Shown here one piece after another: positions 28,441 to 38,504 of a stretch of DNA of 64,000 nucleotides. The notes under the pieces were generated by a model. The model was given only the letters and a program-made list of their open reading frames with translations. It was not told the origin of the DNA and ran no database searches. Position 1 is the stretch's first letter, and each line of letters begins with the position of its first letter. The stretch lies in contig NZ_CP047569.1 in the NCBI RefSeq assembly GCF_009903625.1, positions 3,714,001-3,778,000 on the forward strand, in the 5' to 3' direction. Source of the stretch: Microbulbifer sp. ALW1. GTDB taxonomy: Bacteria > Pseudomonadota > Gammaproteobacteria > Pseudomonadales > Cellvibrionaceae. The position numbers and the translations under genes are program-made.

Positions 28441-29505
28441 ATGAGCGACTCCAAGCCTAACACTCCTTCCGCCAGCCCCTCCCTCAGTTATAAAGATGCC
28501 GGCGTCGATATCGATGCAGGTAATGCCCTGGTTGAGCGTATCAAACATGTCGCCAAGCGCACCCAGCGCCCGGAAGTCATGGGCGGATTGGGCGGTTTTG
28601 GAGCCCTGTGCCAGCTGCCCAGCGGTTATAAAGAGCCGGTATTGGTCAGTGGTACCGACGGCGTCGGCACCAAGTTGCGCCTGGCCATGGACCTGGGCAT
28701 CCACGATTCCATCGGTATCGACCTGGTTGCCATGTGCGTGAACGACCTGATTGTCGCTGGCGCCGAGCCGCTGTTCTTCCTCGACTACTACGCGACCGGC
28801 AAGCTCAATGTGGACATCGCCGCGGACGTGGTGAGCGGAATCGGCAAGGGCTGTGAGCTGGCGGGTGCTGCGCTGGTGGGCGGTGAGACCGCAGAAATGC
28901 CCGGCATGTATGAAGGCGACGATTACGACCTGGCCGGCTTCTGCGTTGGCGTGGTCGAAAAATCCGAGATCATCGATGGCAGCAAGGTACAGACCGGCGA
29001 CAAGCTGATTGGCCTGGCTTCCTCTGGCCCCCACTCCAACGGCTACTCGCTGATCCGCAAGGTACTGGAAATCAGCGGTGCCGACCTGCAGAAAGACATG
29101 GAAGGCAAAACCCTGGCCGACGCGCTGATGGCCCCGACCCGCATCTATGTGAAGAACCTGCTGGCCCTGATGAAGACCGTACAGGTCAACGCCATGAGCC
29201 ACATTACCGGCGGCGGCCTGCTGGAAAACCTGCCGCGGGTACTGCCGGACAATGCCCGCGCCGTGATCGACACCAAGAGCTGGGAACTGCCCCCGGTATT
29301 CCGCTGGCTCCAGGAAGCCGGCAACATCGAGGGCCGCGAAATGTACCGCACCTTCAACTGCGGTGTGGGCATGGTGATCTGTGTGCCCGCGGCGGATGCC
29401 GACAAGGCCGTCGCTGCGCTCAAGGACATGGGCGAAGACGCCTTCATCGTGGGCAGCATCGAAGCCGCCAACGGTGGCGAAGCCGTAGAACTGGCGGGAC
29501 TGTAA
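28441..29505 (+). CDS. purM: Phosphoribosylformylglycinamidine cyclo-ligase (AIR synthetase)
   Basis: A 354-residue PurM that converts FGAM to AIR with ATP, step five of purine synthesis. The family signature is clear: [20 protein letters not shown] at the N-terminus, [55 protein letters not shown] and [12 protein letters not shown]. The length is normal. purN follows seven bases later, so they form an operon. The divergent promoter region with DUF2066 spans 28214-28440. Confidence 0.97.
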   Translation: MSDSKPNTPSASPSLSYKDAGVDIDAGNALVERIKHVAKRTQRPEVMGGLGGFGALCQLPSGYKEPVLVSGTDGVGTKLRLAMDLGIHDSIGIDLVAMCVNDLIVAGAEPLFFLDYYATGKLNVDIAADVVSGIGKGCELAGAALVGGETAEMPGMYEGDDYDLAGFCVGVVEKSEIIDGSKVQTGDKLIGLASSGPHSNGYSLIRKVLEISGADLQKDMEGKTLADALMAPTRIYVKNLLALMKTVQVNAMSHITGGGLLENLPRVLPDNARAVIDTKSWELPPVFRWLQEAGNIEGREMYRTFNCGVGMVICVPAADADKAVAALKDMGEDAFIVGSIEAANGGEAVELAGL

Positions 29506-29512
29506 GCCGTCC

Positions 29513-30205
29513 ATGACGAATTCTTCGAACAACCCCCAATCCGGCGACTCCTCTGGCAATTCTGCTGCTAAGGGTTGCCGCGCCGTTGTCCTCATCTCTG
29601 GCAGCGGCAGCAACCTGCAAGCCTTCCTGGATGCCGGCGACGACTGCGGTTACACCGTAGCCGCGGTCGTCAGCAACAAAGCCGACGCTTACGGTCTGGT
29701 TCGGGCACAGAATGCCGGCGTCGCCACCGAAGTTTTGAGCCACAAAGACTTCAGTGACCGCGACAGTTTCGACCAGGCGATGATCAAGGTGATCGACGCC
29801 TATCAGCCGGATCTGGTGATCCTCGCCGGCTTTATGCGTATCCTCACCCCGGACTTCGTACGCCATTACAGCGGCCGGATGTTGAACATTCACCCGTCGC
29901 TGTTGCCCAAGTACCAGGGATTGCACACCCACCAGCGTGCACTGGACGCCGGCGACAGCGAACACGGCGCCACTGTACATTTTGTAACCGAAGAGCTGGA
30001 TGGGGGCCCCCCCATTCTACAGGCCGCCGTGCCGGTAGAATCCGGCGATACCGCCGAGACGCTTGCACAGCGTGTTCAGGTGCAGGAACATAAAATGTAT
30101 CCGCTGGTTGCCCGCTGGTTTGCCGAAGGGCGACTGCAGATGGTCGGCGACCGCGCGGAACTGGATGGCGAACTACTACCCCGCGGTGGTAAACGCCTCG
30201 ACTGA
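29513..30205 (+). CDS. purN: Phosphoribosylglycinamide formyltransferase
   Basis: A 230-residue folate-dependent GAR transformylase, transferring a formyl group from 10-formyl-THF to GAR. Visible motifs are VVLISGSGSNLQAFLDA (phosphate loop), FMRILTPDFV, NIHPSLLPKYQGLHTHQRAL with the catalytic Asn-His pair, and HFVTEELDGGPPILQ with the catalytic Asp. An extra Ser/Gly/Asn-rich stretch of about 22 residues precedes the core. It is co-transcribed with purM. Confidence 0.97.
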   Translation: MTNSSNNPQSGDSSGNSAAKGCRAVVLISGSGSNLQAFLDAGDDCGYTVAAVVSNKADAYGLVRAQNAGVATEVLSHKDFSDRDSFDQAMIKVIDAYQPDLVILAGFMRILTPDFVRHYSGRMLNIHPSLLPKYQGLHTHQRALDAGDSEHGATVHFVTEELDGGPPILQAAVPVESGDTAETLAQRVQVQEHKMYPLVARWFAEGRLQMVGDRAELDGELLPRGGKRLD

Positions 30206-30266
30206 CAGGCCGTCTACACTTTCGGCCTGAATCATGGAACTAGAATTTCAGGCCGGAGGTGAGACC

Positions 30267-31025
30267 TTGTCTCAATACGCTTTTCTCAGCAAACACTTCT
30301 CCTCTTTCTTTATTGCGATTGCCCTCGGCGTGTCTGCTTTGGCCCAGGCTGAGCAAACCGCTTCGTCTCAAGCGCCCGTCGTTCTCACACCTTTCTCCGC
30401 CACCTACGAAGCCAAATTCAGTGGTTTTGGCGTCACCGCTGAACGCACCCTGAGCGGATCTCCCTCGAGTTGGCGCCTGGATTTTTCCGCACACTCCATG
30501 TTTGCCAAGATCGAAGAGTATTCACGGTTTGCGCAACAAGACCTGCGCCTGATCCCACAGCATTACGACTATCAAAAATCCGGACTGGGAAAAGACCGCC
30601 ACACCGCACTCAGCTTTGAAGACGGTGCCCGCCGTGTGGTGAACGTGTATGACAAGGCCCATAGCATCGAAAATGCGCCAGCCAATATTCAGGACAAAAT
30701 AAGCTATCAACTGCAGTTGGCCATCGATGTCGCTAACGGCAAAACGCCATTGAAATACCAGGTTGCCGACGGCAAAAAAATCCGGGAATACGAATTCGAA
30801 ATTACCGGCAAGGAAACATTGCAAACGCCAATGGGCTTGATCGATACCGTCAAGGTACAGCGGGTCCGTGGCCAGGATGCCGAGCGCGTCACCAACATCT
30901 GGTTTGCCCCCGAATGGAACTACGCTCTAATAAAGCTGATGCAGCAGGAAGATAATGGCAAAAGCTACCAAATCACCCTGACCAAATTATCCATTAACGG
31001 AAATGCCGTCAGCGTAAAAAAATAA
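30267..31025 (+). CDS. DUF3108 family exported protein
   Basis: A protein of about 252 residues with a signal peptide (hydrophobic FFIAIALGVSALAQA). The mature part fits DUF3108 (PFSATYEAKFSGFGVTAERTL, then NPIGLIDTVKV-like TPMGLIDTVKVQRVRG and NIWFAPEWNYALIKL). The family commonly follows purN and is of unknown function. I favour TTG 30267 because GGAGGTGA lies six bases before it; an ATG at 30234 has no such site and would extend the signal peptide unnaturally. Confidence 0.8.
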   Translation: MSQYAFLSKHFSSFFIAIALGVSALAQAEQTASSQAPVVLTPFSATYEAKFSGFGVTAERTLSGSPSSWRLDFSAHSMFAKIEEYSRFAQQDLRLIPQHYDYQKSGLGKDRHTALSFEDGARRVVNVYDKAHSIENAPANIQDKISYQLQLAIDVANGKTPLKYQVADGKKIREYEFEITGKETLQTPMGLIDTVKVQRVRGQDAERVTNIWFAPEWNYALIKLMQQEDNGKSYQITLTKLSINGNAVSVKK

Positions 31026-31052
31026 CTTTAAAAAATTAATCACATTCTCCAA

Positions 31053-31079
31053 AAAATTTACGTCAAACCGTAGATTTTT
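31053..31079 (+). terminator. Likely terminator after the DUF3108 gene
   Basis: An imperfect stem aaaatttacg/cgtagatttt with loop tcaaac ends in a T run, 30 bases after the stop. It is AU-rich and of moderate strength. The rest of the region to 31255 has no gene. Confidence 0.5.
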
Positions 31080-31255
31080 CCGCTGTGCGTCTTTATAAAG
31101 TCGTCGCTTTCTCCCCGTGCGTGAAATTCGCACTGCTAGACTCCTTCTACTAGGAATTTGTTTGCCAGAAGCAAATGTTTCTGGAAAAGATTCTCGGCCT
31201 AAAGCGGGCGCAGTTTTGACCCGCAGGCATCATTTCAGCAATAGAGTGGGACCTC

Positions 31256-32722
31256 ATGACTATCAAAACTCTGCGCAAGGCCGCACTGGCCGCAGCAATC
31301 TGCACCGCAGCTGGCGGCACTTTTTCCAGTGGCGCGCTGGCTGCGGGCTTCGCCCTTCAGGAATCCAGCAGCTCCGGCCTCGGCCGAGCCTTTGCCGCTG
31401 AAAATACAATCGGTGACAACGCCGCAATTCTGGCGCGTAACCCCGCTGGCTCCGCCTTGTTCAGCAGCATCTCGCTTTCAGGTGGTGTCACCTACGTAAA
31501 CCCGGAAATCGATGCCGCAGGTTTCACTGACTACTACCTGCTTACGCCAGCAGGCCCTCAGCTGGCGGCGTCCGTTTTCGCAGAAGCGAATGACTACGCG
31601 AGCAGCGCTTGGGTACCCAACGCCTACCTGGCGGTTCCCTTTGACGACTGCTGGTCCTTCGGCCTGGCGATGAATACCGACTACGGTCTGGAAACCGATT
31701 TCAGATCCTCCTGGCCGGTCACCCACATCGCCGACAAAACCGAATTGCTCAGTGTCAATATCGCGCCGTCCGTTGCCTTTGACTGGAACAACCAGTTCAG
31801 CGTGGGTGTGTCGGCCAACATTCTCTACGCCGACGCCACCCTCAAGAGCAAAGTGCCGAACAACTTTGTACTGGATCCACTGGCGGAACAGTTGCTGGGC
31901 ACCTCGGTCTCCAACGCGCGTATTCTCGACGCGGATGGCGACGACTGGGACTATGGCTGGAGCATCGGTGCGCTGTGGCGCAGTGTTGATGGTCGAACCC
32001 GTATTGGTATTTCCTACCAGTCGGAGCTGGACCCCGAAATTGAGGCCGACGTGAATTCCGACCTCCTGACCTCCGTGAATACCGGGTTGCCCTTCGACAA
32101 CGAGCCCGCCAATTTGACCCTTGACCTGCCCGACACGGCAGAAATTGGTTTCTACCACCGCTTCAATGACAACTGGGGCATAGCACTGGGCGCCATGTGG
32201 ACGGACTGGGATGACTTTGAGCGCCTGGAGGCCTTCTTCCCGGATCAGCGTGTTAACGGCGAGCCCTTCCCCGGCTACAACCCGCTGGACATCAAGGAAG
32301 AGAACTTCAAGAGCGGCTGGCGCTACAGCCTGGGCCTGGAGTACTACCCCTGTGATGAGGTGACCTGGCGTGTGGGCTATGCGTTTGACAATGGCGCAGC
32401 TCGTAACGGCCTCTACCAAGATGCGGTCGAAGAAACGGCATCCTTTGGATTGGGCGGTGGCGCTGGATTGCCGGTAACCTGGCGCACCCTTTCCATTCCT
32501 GACGCGGATCGCCAGTGGGTTACTTTTGGCGGTACCTTCAAATTCAACAATCAATTGAGTGTGGATGCTGGCCTGGCCTACCTGTGGGGCGACGATGAGG
32601 TGATCCAGGAATTCCAGGCACTGCCACTGACCAACGACGTGGCCTTGGGTACCTACTTCGACGGTGGCACCACCAACCTCGAAGCCTGGCTGGTCGGCGC
32701 ATCGCTGAACTACAGCTTCTGA
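31256..32722 (+). CDS. fadL: FadL/TodX-family outer-membrane transporter
   Basis: A 488-residue outer-membrane protein of the FadL family, channels for long-chain fatty acids and other hydrophobic molecules. After a signal peptide (cleavage at LAA, about residue 30) it starts with the family hallmark GFALQESSSSGLGRAFAAENTIGDNAAILARNPAG-type hatch region (NPAG at about 63). It ends in a beta-barrel with a C-terminal aromatic residue (LNYSF). The cargo is not fixed by sequence. A strong terminator follows; the gene appears to be single. Confidence 0.88.
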   Translation: MTIKTLRKAALAAAICTAAGGTFSSGALAAGFALQESSSSGLGRAFAAENTIGDNAAILARNPAGSALFSSISLSGGVTYVNPEIDAAGFTDYYLLTPAGPQLAASVFAEANDYASSAWVPNAYLAVPFDDCWSFGLAMNTDYGLETDFRSSWPVTHIADKTELLSVNIAPSVAFDWNNQFSVGVSANILYADATLKSKVPNNFVLDPLAEQLLGTSVSNARILDADGDDWDYGWSIGALWRSVDGRTRIGISYQSELDPEIEADVNSDLLTSVNTGLPFDNEPANLTLDLPDTAEIGFYHRFNDNWGIALGAMWTDWDDFERLEAFFPDQRVNGEPFPGYNPLDIKEENFKSGWRYSLGLEYYPCDEVTWRVGYAFDNGAARNGLYQDAVEETASFGLGGGAGLPVTWRTLSIPDADRQWVTFGGTFKFNNQLSVDAGLAYLWGDDEVIQEFQALPLTNDVALGTYFDGGTTNLEAWLVGASLNYSF

Positions 32723-32748
32723 TCAACTTTCGTAACCGATTTTCGGTT

Positions 32749-32779
32749 AAGGCCGGGCGCTTGCGTCCGGCCTTTTTTT
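32749..32779 (+). terminator. fadL terminator
   Basis: The stem aaggccgg (32749-32756) pairs with ccggcctt (32767-32774), followed by T residues, 27 bases after the stop. Confidence 0.9.
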
Positions 32780-32815
32780 GTTCCGCACATTTTGGCCGTG
32801 CACTATTTCAGCCCC

Positions 32816-32859
32816 ATCACTGCACTATCACTGCACTATCACTGCACTATCAATGCACC
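32816..32859. repeat. 11-bp tandem repeat, four copies
   Basis: The unit atcactgcact is repeated three times exactly and a fourth time with two changes. It sits between the fadL terminator and the leader of the nitrate-type transport operon. The rest of 32780-33310 has no recognisable gene. Confidence 0.9.
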
Positions 32860-33349
32860 ATGAATGTCCCCCACGAGTGTTCACACCCGCACCAATTTTT
32901 CCGTTTCATGAGACTCCTGCACTGAAAAAGCCAGCGGTTATCAGCAACACACTTCTCTTGTCGAACACAACTGGCACACTATTCAACACGCAAAAAAATA
33001 ACGTATCTCCCTCCAGCGAGCGCCACCAATCTCGATGAGAGCTTCCTGGGCCGTGAAGAAATTCACATATGTTACAAAGACTTACAGGCAACTCAGGGCC
33101 ACTCCGGCGAACCAACAACCCCCGTTACCAACCCTCCATCAACCGCTTATCTTCAGTCGAACTAGAAAAAGTTGGCACAGACTCTGCAATGCAGCTGCTA
33201 AACGCGGAAAGAAAACACGTAGTAAATTCCGCCCCAGAAGTGACCCGCTGACACCGGCACCTCATTTCCGTTGACCAACTGGGCCGCTCCATTTTGCAAA
33301 GCCCAGATAAAAACAGTTAGGCAACGCCCAGGCGTTTGCCCTTGAGCAG

Positions 33350-33404
33350 AGGCGCTCACCGATCTTGCCCCGAATGGCAAGCGACCGGTGAGCGCCTTTT
33401 TTTT
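33350..33404 (+). terminator. Leader terminator upstream of the nitrate-type transport operon
   Basis: A perfect 12-bp stem aggcgctcaccg (33350-33361) pairs with cggtgagcgcct (33386-33397). Inside it a second 6-bp hairpin (cttgcc/ggcaag) has a six-base loop, and eight T follow. It lies 46 bases before the ATG of the binding-protein gene, with no plus-strand gene upstream, so it is placed like an attenuator. Another hairpin (ggcaacgc/gcgtttgcc, 33320-33340) precedes it. Nitrate-assimilation leaders are often read through by ANTAR antiterminators such as NasR/NasT; that mechanism here is inference. Confidence 0.7.
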
Positions 33405-33450
33405 CGCCCGAATTTTTTATACACATCTGAAAACTTGGAGAACTAACGTC

Positions 33451-34863
33451 ATGACCAGGAAAAACCTCTTCACACGCACGCTTTTCAATAAAGGCCCGAT
33501 AAAAGCAATTGCCGCATCACTCACCATTTCAATCGGTTTTCTTACCGGTATGGCACCAGCAACCGCAGAAGAACTCGGTTACCCGGAAAAAGAAGAACTG
33601 ACGTTTGGTTTTATCAAGCTTACAGATATGGCCCCCATCGCCATCGCCTATGAAAAAGGCTTTTTTGAAGACGAAGGTCTGTACGTCACCATCGAGGCAC
33701 AGGCGAACTGGAAAGTGCTGCTGGACGGCGTTATCGACGGTCGCCTCGACGGTGCACACATGCTGGCCGGCCAGCCAATTGCAGCGACCATGGGGTTCGG
33801 CACCAAAGCGGACATCATTACCCCCTTCTCCATGGACCTCAACGGAAACGGCATCACGGTTTCCAATGCCATCTGGGAACAGATGAAACCCAACATTCCG
33901 AAACAGGCGGATGGTAAGCCCGTCCATCCCATCAAGGCCGATGCTCTGAAACCGGTGGTGGAAAAATACAAGGCCGATGGCAAGCCGTTCAATATGGGTA
34001 TGGTATTCCCGGTATCCACGCACAACTACGAGTTGCGCTACTGGCTTGCCGCTGGCGGCATACACCCCGGTTACTACGCCCCGCACAAGGGCGATACTTC
34101 CGGCCAGATCGACGCGGATGCCCTCCTCTCGGTAACCCCACCGCCGCAGATGCCGGCGACCCTGGAAGCCGGCACCATCTACGGCTATTGCGTGGGTGAA
34201 CCCTGGAACCAGCAGGCGGTATTTAAAGATATCGGCGTTCCGGTAGTGACTGACTACGAAATCTGGAAAGACAACCCGGAAAAAGTGTTCGGCATCACCA
34301 AGGAATTCTCAGAGAAGTACCCTAACACCACCGTGCGTATCACCCGCGCCCTGATCCGCGCCGCCATGTGGCTGGATGAGAACAACAACGCGAACCGCCC
34401 GGAAGCGGTGAAAATCCTGTCCCAGTCAAACTACGTGGGTGCCGACTACGACGTGATTGCCAACAGCATGACCGGAACCTTCGAGTATGAAAAAGGCGAC
34501 AAGCGTGATGTACCCGACTTCAACGTCTTCTTCCGCTACAACGCCACCTACCCCTACTACTCCGATGCCATCTGGTACCTCACCCAGATGCGTCGCTGGG
34601 GCCAGATCTCCGAAGACAAGCCGGATGAGTGGTACAAGGAACTGGCAGCCAAGGTTTATCGCCCGGATATCTATGCCGCAGCCGCCAAATCCCTGATTGA
34701 CGAAAAATTGGCCTCGGCTGAACAGTTCCCGGACTTCGCCACTGAAGACGGCTTCCGCAGCCCGCAAACCCATTTCATCGACGGTATCGTTTATAACGGC
34801 CAGGAACCCAATGCTTACATCGAGAAATTTTCCATTGGCCTGAAGTCCGGACAGAAACTGTAA
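33451..34863 (+). CDS. nrtA: NrtA-like nitrate/nitrite-type ABC substrate-binding protein
   Basis: A 470-residue periplasmic binding protein with an N-terminal signal (about residues 1-39, ending APATAEE). The body matches the NrtA/CmpA/NasF family: [56 protein letters not shown] and [10 protein letters not shown], then [12 protein letters not shown]. These are the segments lining the oxyanion pocket. Nitrate is the likely ligand; bicarbonate or cyanate relatives exist. The ATG at 33451 has GGAG upstream. The neighbouring permease and ATPase complete the importer. Confidence 0.87.
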   Translation: MTRKNLFTRTLFNKGPIKAIAASLTISIGFLTGMAPATAEELGYPEKEELTFGFIKLTDMAPIAIAYEKGFFEDEGLYVTIEAQANWKVLLDGVIDGRLDGAHMLAGQPIAATMGFGTKADIITPFSMDLNGNGITVSNAIWEQMKPNIPKQADGKPVHPIKADALKPVVEKYKADGKPFNMGMVFPVSTHNYELRYWLAAGGIHPGYYAPHKGDTSGQIDADALLSVTPPPQMPATLEAGTIYGYCVGEPWNQQAVFKDIGVPVVTDYEIWKDNPEKVFGITKEFSEKYPNTTVRITRALIRAAMWLDENNNANRPEAVKILSQSNYVGADYDVIANSMTGTFEYEKGDKRDVPDFNVFFRYNATYPYYSDAIWYLTQMRRWGQISEDKPDEWYKELAAKVYRPDIYAAAAKSLIDEKLASAEQFPDFATEDGFRSPQTHFIDGIVYNGQEPNAYIEKFSIGLKSGQKL

Positions 34864-34890
34864 ATCAAAACCCTTAATCCCATACGAGCA

Positions 34891-34921
34891 AGGCGCTGAC
34901 CAGGAATCGCGGTCAGCGCCT
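34891..34921 (+). promoter_or_regulatory. Intercistronic hairpin between binding protein and permease
   Basis: A perfect 11-bp stem aggcgctgacc (34891-34901) pairs with ggtcagcgcct (34911-34921). No T run follows (ccacaaaaaaa), so it is more likely an RNA-stabilising or partial-readthrough hairpin. That would allow more binding protein than permease to be made. Confidence 0.6.
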
Positions 34922-34979
34922 CCACAAAAAAACAATACGCTCGTCGAACATACTCAACCCGTGTGCAGAGGTAACAGGA

Positions 34980-35984
34980 ATGAATACCACCACTGTGAAT
35001 GCCGAAAAATTACCGCGCTTCAAACTGCCGCAACTGAGCGACGTCTTCAACGGAACCCTTGTCAGTGGCGCTATTCGACTGGTCGCCCTGCCACTGGCCG
35101 GCATCCTCGCTTTCCTGCTGTTGTGGTCCATTACCGCACAGAATATCGATACATCCCTCGGTAAATTCCCTGGCCCTGCCGCAGTGATGGAGCAGTTCAA
35201 CTCCCTGTACGCTGAGCATCAGCGGTCGCGGGAGAAAGAACAGGCGTTTTACCAGCGCCAGGAAAAGCGCAATGCGGAGCGCCTGGCAAAAGACCCCAGC
35301 TACGAGCCGAAGATCCGCGCTTACACCGGCAAAGAAACCTTCCTCGACCAGATCGTGACCAGCCTGGTGACCGTGATGAGTGGCTTCCTGCTGGCGGTAG
35401 CCATTGCCATTCCCCTGGGTATCGCTATCGGCCTCAGTAAAACCCTAAACAATGCGATCAACCCGATCATTCAGGTATTCAAGCCGGTGTCACCGCTGGC
35501 CTGGTTGCCCCTGGTCACCATGGTGGTCTCCGCGCTCTACACCTCGCCAGACCCGATGGTTGCCAAGTCGTTCCTGAACTCGCTGATCACCGTCACCCTG
35601 TGTTGCCTGTGGCCCATGGTGATTAACACCGCAGTCGGTGTTGCCGGTATCGACAAAGACCTGGTGAACGTGAGCAAGGTACTGCGCCTGCCGGCCCTGC
35701 GCCATGTTCAGAAAATCGTATTGCCGGCTTCCGTACCGATGATTTTTACCGGCATGCGCCTGTCTCTGGGTGTGGCCTGGATGGTCCTGATTGCCGCAGA
35801 GATGTTGGCGCAAAACCCCGGACTCGGAAAATTCGTGTGGGATGAGTTCCAGAATGGCAGTTCCAACTCTCTGGCCCGCATTATGGCCGCCGTACTGGTG
35901 ATCGGCCTTATCGGCTTCCTGCTCGATCGCGGCATGCTCGCCCTGCAGAAACTGGTTTCCTGGGATAAATCGGTACACCAATAA
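34980..35984 (+). CDS. nrtB: NrtB-like ABC transporter permease
   Basis: A 334-residue inner-membrane permease of the BPD_transp_1 family. A first span (about 38-58) is followed by a charged periplasmic segment (about 85-118, rich in R/E/K) and then five or six spans. The EAA-type loop that contacts the ATPase reads KVLRLPALRHVQKIVLPASVPMIFTG (near residues 225-250). The sequence PVSPLAWLPLVTMVVSALY is typical of nitrate/sulfonate-type permeases. The extra charged insert is larger than in standard NrtB. Confidence 0.88.
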   Translation: MNTTTVNAEKLPRFKLPQLSDVFNGTLVSGAIRLVALPLAGILAFLLLWSITAQNIDTSLGKFPGPAAVMEQFNSLYAEHQRSREKEQAFYQRQEKRNAERLAKDPSYEPKIRAYTGKETFLDQIVTSLVTVMSGFLLAVAIAIPLGIAIGLSKTLNNAINPIIQVFKPVSPLAWLPLVTMVVSALYTSPDPMVAKSFLNSLITVTLCCLWPMVINTAVGVAGIDKDLVNVSKVLRLPALRHVQKIVLPASVPMIFTGMRLSLGVAWMVLIAAEMLAQNPGLGKFVWDEFQNGSSNSLARIMAAVLVIGLIGFLLDRGMLALQKLVSWDKSVHQ

Positions 35985-36050
35985 AGCACACGGCAAGAAA
36001 CAAACAACGAAATAAGCAAAGAAACGGAACAAGATACGGAGAAAGAACCA

Positions 36051-36929
36051 ATGAGCGTACTTCTCGACATCAGCCATATCGATATGGAATTCCCTACCCC
36101 AAAGGGTCCGTTTACCGCCCTGCGGGACGTGGACCTGAAAATTACCCAGGGCGAATTTGTCTCCCTGATCGGCCACTCCGGCTGTGGTAAATCCACCGTG
36201 CTGAATGTAGTTGCCGGTCTCTACCAGGCCACCCGCGGCGGCGTTATCCTGAGCGGCAAGGAAGTCACCGAACCGGGCCCGGAACGTGCGGTAGTATTCC
36301 AGAATCACTCCCTGCTGCCCTGGCTGAGTGCTTATGAAAATGTGGAGCTGGCGGTCAAACAGGTTTTTGGCCGCAGTAAATCCAAAGCGGAAATGCGCGA
36401 GTGGATCGAGCACAATCTCGACCTGGTACACATGAGCCATGCCATGCATAAACGCCCGGACGAAATTTCCGGTGGCATGAAACAGCGTGTGGGTATCGCC
36501 CGGGCACTCGCCATGCAACCCAAAGTACTACTGATGGACGAACCCTTCGGTGCACTGGACGCACTGACCCGCGCTCATATGCAGGACTCCCTGATGGAGA
36601 TTCAGGCGGAGCTGAACAACACCGTCATTATGATCACCCACGACGTGGATGAAGCCGTACTGCTGTCAGATCGCATCGTGATGATGACCAATGGCCCTGC
36701 AGCCACTATCGGCGAAATTCTGGATGTCGACCTGGAGCGCCCTCGCCACCGCCTCGAGCTTGCGGATGATCCACTTTACAACCAGTATCGAGCCAAGGTT
36801 CTGAAGTTCCTGCATGAACGCCACAGCAAACCCGACGTGCCATTGAAAAAATCCGCGAAATCTAAAACGGCAGTCCCAAAATCCAAGGAACACCACGTAC
36901 AGAAAGAAGCGGTGGAAGACGCGGCCTGA
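36051..36929 (+). CDS. nrtD: NrtD/NasD-like ABC transporter ATPase
   Basis: A 292-residue ATP-binding subunit. Walker A GHSGCGKST is near residues 42-50, the Q-loop lies in VVFQNHSLLPW, the signature reads ISGGMKQRVGIARAL, Walker B is VLLMDEPFGALDALTR and the H-loop is MITHDVDEA. It lacks the NrtA-like C-terminal domain that some NrtC subunits carry; instead it ends in a Lys/Ser-rich tail. It is downstream of the permease by 66 bases in the same operon. Confidence 0.9.
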   Translation: MSVLLDISHIDMEFPTPKGPFTALRDVDLKITQGEFVSLIGHSGCGKSTVLNVVAGLYQATRGGVILSGKEVTEPGPERAVVFQNHSLLPWLSAYENVELAVKQVFGRSKSKAEMREWIEHNLDLVHMSHAMHKRPDEISGGMKQRVGIARALAMQPKVLLMDEPFGALDALTRAHMQDSLMEIQAELNNTVIMITHDVDEAVLLSDRIVMMTNGPAATIGEILDVDLERPRHRLELADDPLYNQYRAKVLKFLHERHSKPDVPLKKSAKSKTAVPKSKEHHVQKEAVEDAA

Positions 36930-37091
36930 CCGTTTAGCGTATTACTTTTCGATTTTAGTTGTACTTCTTTAGTTGTACCTCCCGACACCAGTTTCCGTGT
37001 CGGCAGGCCCTCCTTTTACCAGAAATCGCGTATTTCGGGCAAAAGGGGAAAATTATTAACTTGTTTTTAATCTCCTTAACAGGAAAACCCT

Positions 37092-38315
37092 ATGAAAAGC
37101 CAAAAACAATTTTTCCAGTCTTCAGTTCGCAAAAATCTGCTGTCCCTCGCCGTTGGAGCCATGGCGGTGGCACCGGCCTTCGCACAGGAAATGGCCGAGC
37201 AGCAAGCGCCGGAAGTCACCAGTATTGCCGATGCGTTGTCACAGGGCGATGTAACGCTCGGCTTCCGTGCCCGCTCTGAATTTGTCGACGTAGATGGCAG
37301 CGACGTGGATCTCACCAGCCTGCAGACCCGTCTGACCTTCACCTCTGCGGCCTACGAAGGCTTCAGCACCCTGATCGAAATGGACGATGTTACCCACATC
37401 ACCGAATTTGAGGGCGGCGTCGGTGACCCGGAAGGTACCGAAGTCAACCAGGCCTACCTCGCTTATGCCAGCGGTGCCACCACCTTCAAATACGGACGCC
37501 AGCGTATCCTGCTGGACAACCAGCGTTTCGTCGGCGGTGTCGGCTTCCGCCAGAACGAACAGACCTACGATGCCTTCAGCGTTACCAATACCAGCCTCGC
37601 CGATACCACCCTGTTCCTGGCCCGCGTCAGTAACGTCAATCGCATTTTTGGTGAGGACAGTCCGGTTGGCGATCACACCAATGATACCTATCTGCTCAAC
37701 GGCAAATACGCGGGCCTTTCCGTGGGCACTCTCAGCGGTTACGCCTACCTGATCGACAACGAAGATGCCGCCGCCTTCTCTACCGACACCTACGGTGTGC
37801 GCTTCGCAGGCAGCCAGGCCAACCTCGGTTACACCCTGGAATATGCGATGCAATCCGCTGCGGCGAACAATCCAGCGAGCTATGACGCGGACTACCTGCT
37901 GGCTGAAGGTAGCTACAAGGTAGGGGGCATTACTCTAGCTGCGGGCTACGAATTACTCGGTGCAGACGGCGCCGATGGACAGTTCATCACCCCACTGGCA
38001 ACTCTGCATAAATTTCAAGGCTGGTCTGACAAGTTCCTGGGTGGCGGTACCGGCAACATCTCTGGCGGAATCGAGGATGTCTACCTTTCGGTGGGCACCA
38101 GCCTGTCTGGCGTAAAACTCGCGCTCAACTACCACCAGCTGAGCTCCGACGACAGTGGTGTATCCGGTATGGACAAGCTTGGCAGTGAGGCGGGCTTTCT
38201 GGTGGCCGGAAAATTGGCCGGGGTAAACCTCAGCATGAAATACAGTGCTTATACAGCCGACGACTTTAGCGCTGATACCGACAAACTGTGGCTGACAGCG
38301 CAAGCACAATTCTGA
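37092..38315 (+). CDS. Outer-membrane porin, alginate-export-like barrel
   Basis: A 407-residue protein with a signal peptide (cleavage at AFAQ, about residue 34). The mature protein starts with a barrel strand (GDVTLGFRARSEFVDV) and shows alternating amphipathic strands with the porin-like KYGRQRILLDNQRFVGGVGFRQNEQTYD segment. It ends in a C-terminal Phe (AQAQF), a beta-barrel assembly signal. It fits the family of 16-18-strand porins annotated as alginate-export or nitrate-associated porins. Position after the ABC genes suggests it admits the same anion across the outer membrane; that is inference. Confidence 0.75.
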   Translation: MKSQKQFFQSSVRKNLLSLAVGAMAVAPAFAQEMAEQQAPEVTSIADALSQGDVTLGFRARSEFVDVDGSDVDLTSLQTRLTFTSAAYEGFSTLIEMDDVTHITEFEGGVGDPEGTEVNQAYLAYASGATTFKYGRQRILLDNQRFVGGVGFRQNEQTYDAFSVTNTSLADTTLFLARVSNVNRIFGEDSPVGDHTNDTYLLNGKYAGLSVGTLSGYAYLIDNEDAAAFSTDTYGVRFAGSQANLGYTLEYAMQSAAANNPASYDADYLLAEGSYKVGGITLAAGYELLGADGADGQFITPLATLHKFQGWSDKFLGGGTGNISGGIEDVYLSVGTSLSGVKLALNYHQLSSDDSGVSGMDKLGSEAGFLVAGKLAGVNLSMKYSAYTADDFSADTDKLWLTAQAQF

Positions 38316-38396
38316 ATTTTTCCGTCACAGATCAAAGTAACCTGAGACCCAAGTAACCCGAGATCAAAGTAACCCAACCACACTCGTTGAGTCTTA

Positions 38397-38420
38397 CCCG
38401 GCCGCAAGGCCGGGGTTTTT
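38397..38420 (+). terminator. Terminator after the porin gene
   Basis: The stem cccggcc (38397-38403) pairs with ggccggg (38408-38414) around gcaa, followed by six T. It separates the porin from the PilJ-type gene, which may still be reached by readthrough. Confidence 0.85.
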
Positions 38421-38504
38421 TCTTTGTCCTGTCTTTTCTCACGGGTAAGCAATTACCAACAAACCTCCACCTTTTCCCAACCCACTCAATTCAGGGACGT
38501 GAAA

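Noticed and set aside
28426..29613. Long minus-strand frame opposite purM
   Set aside because: Antisense shadow of purM with no recognisable family; purM is complete and well conserved.
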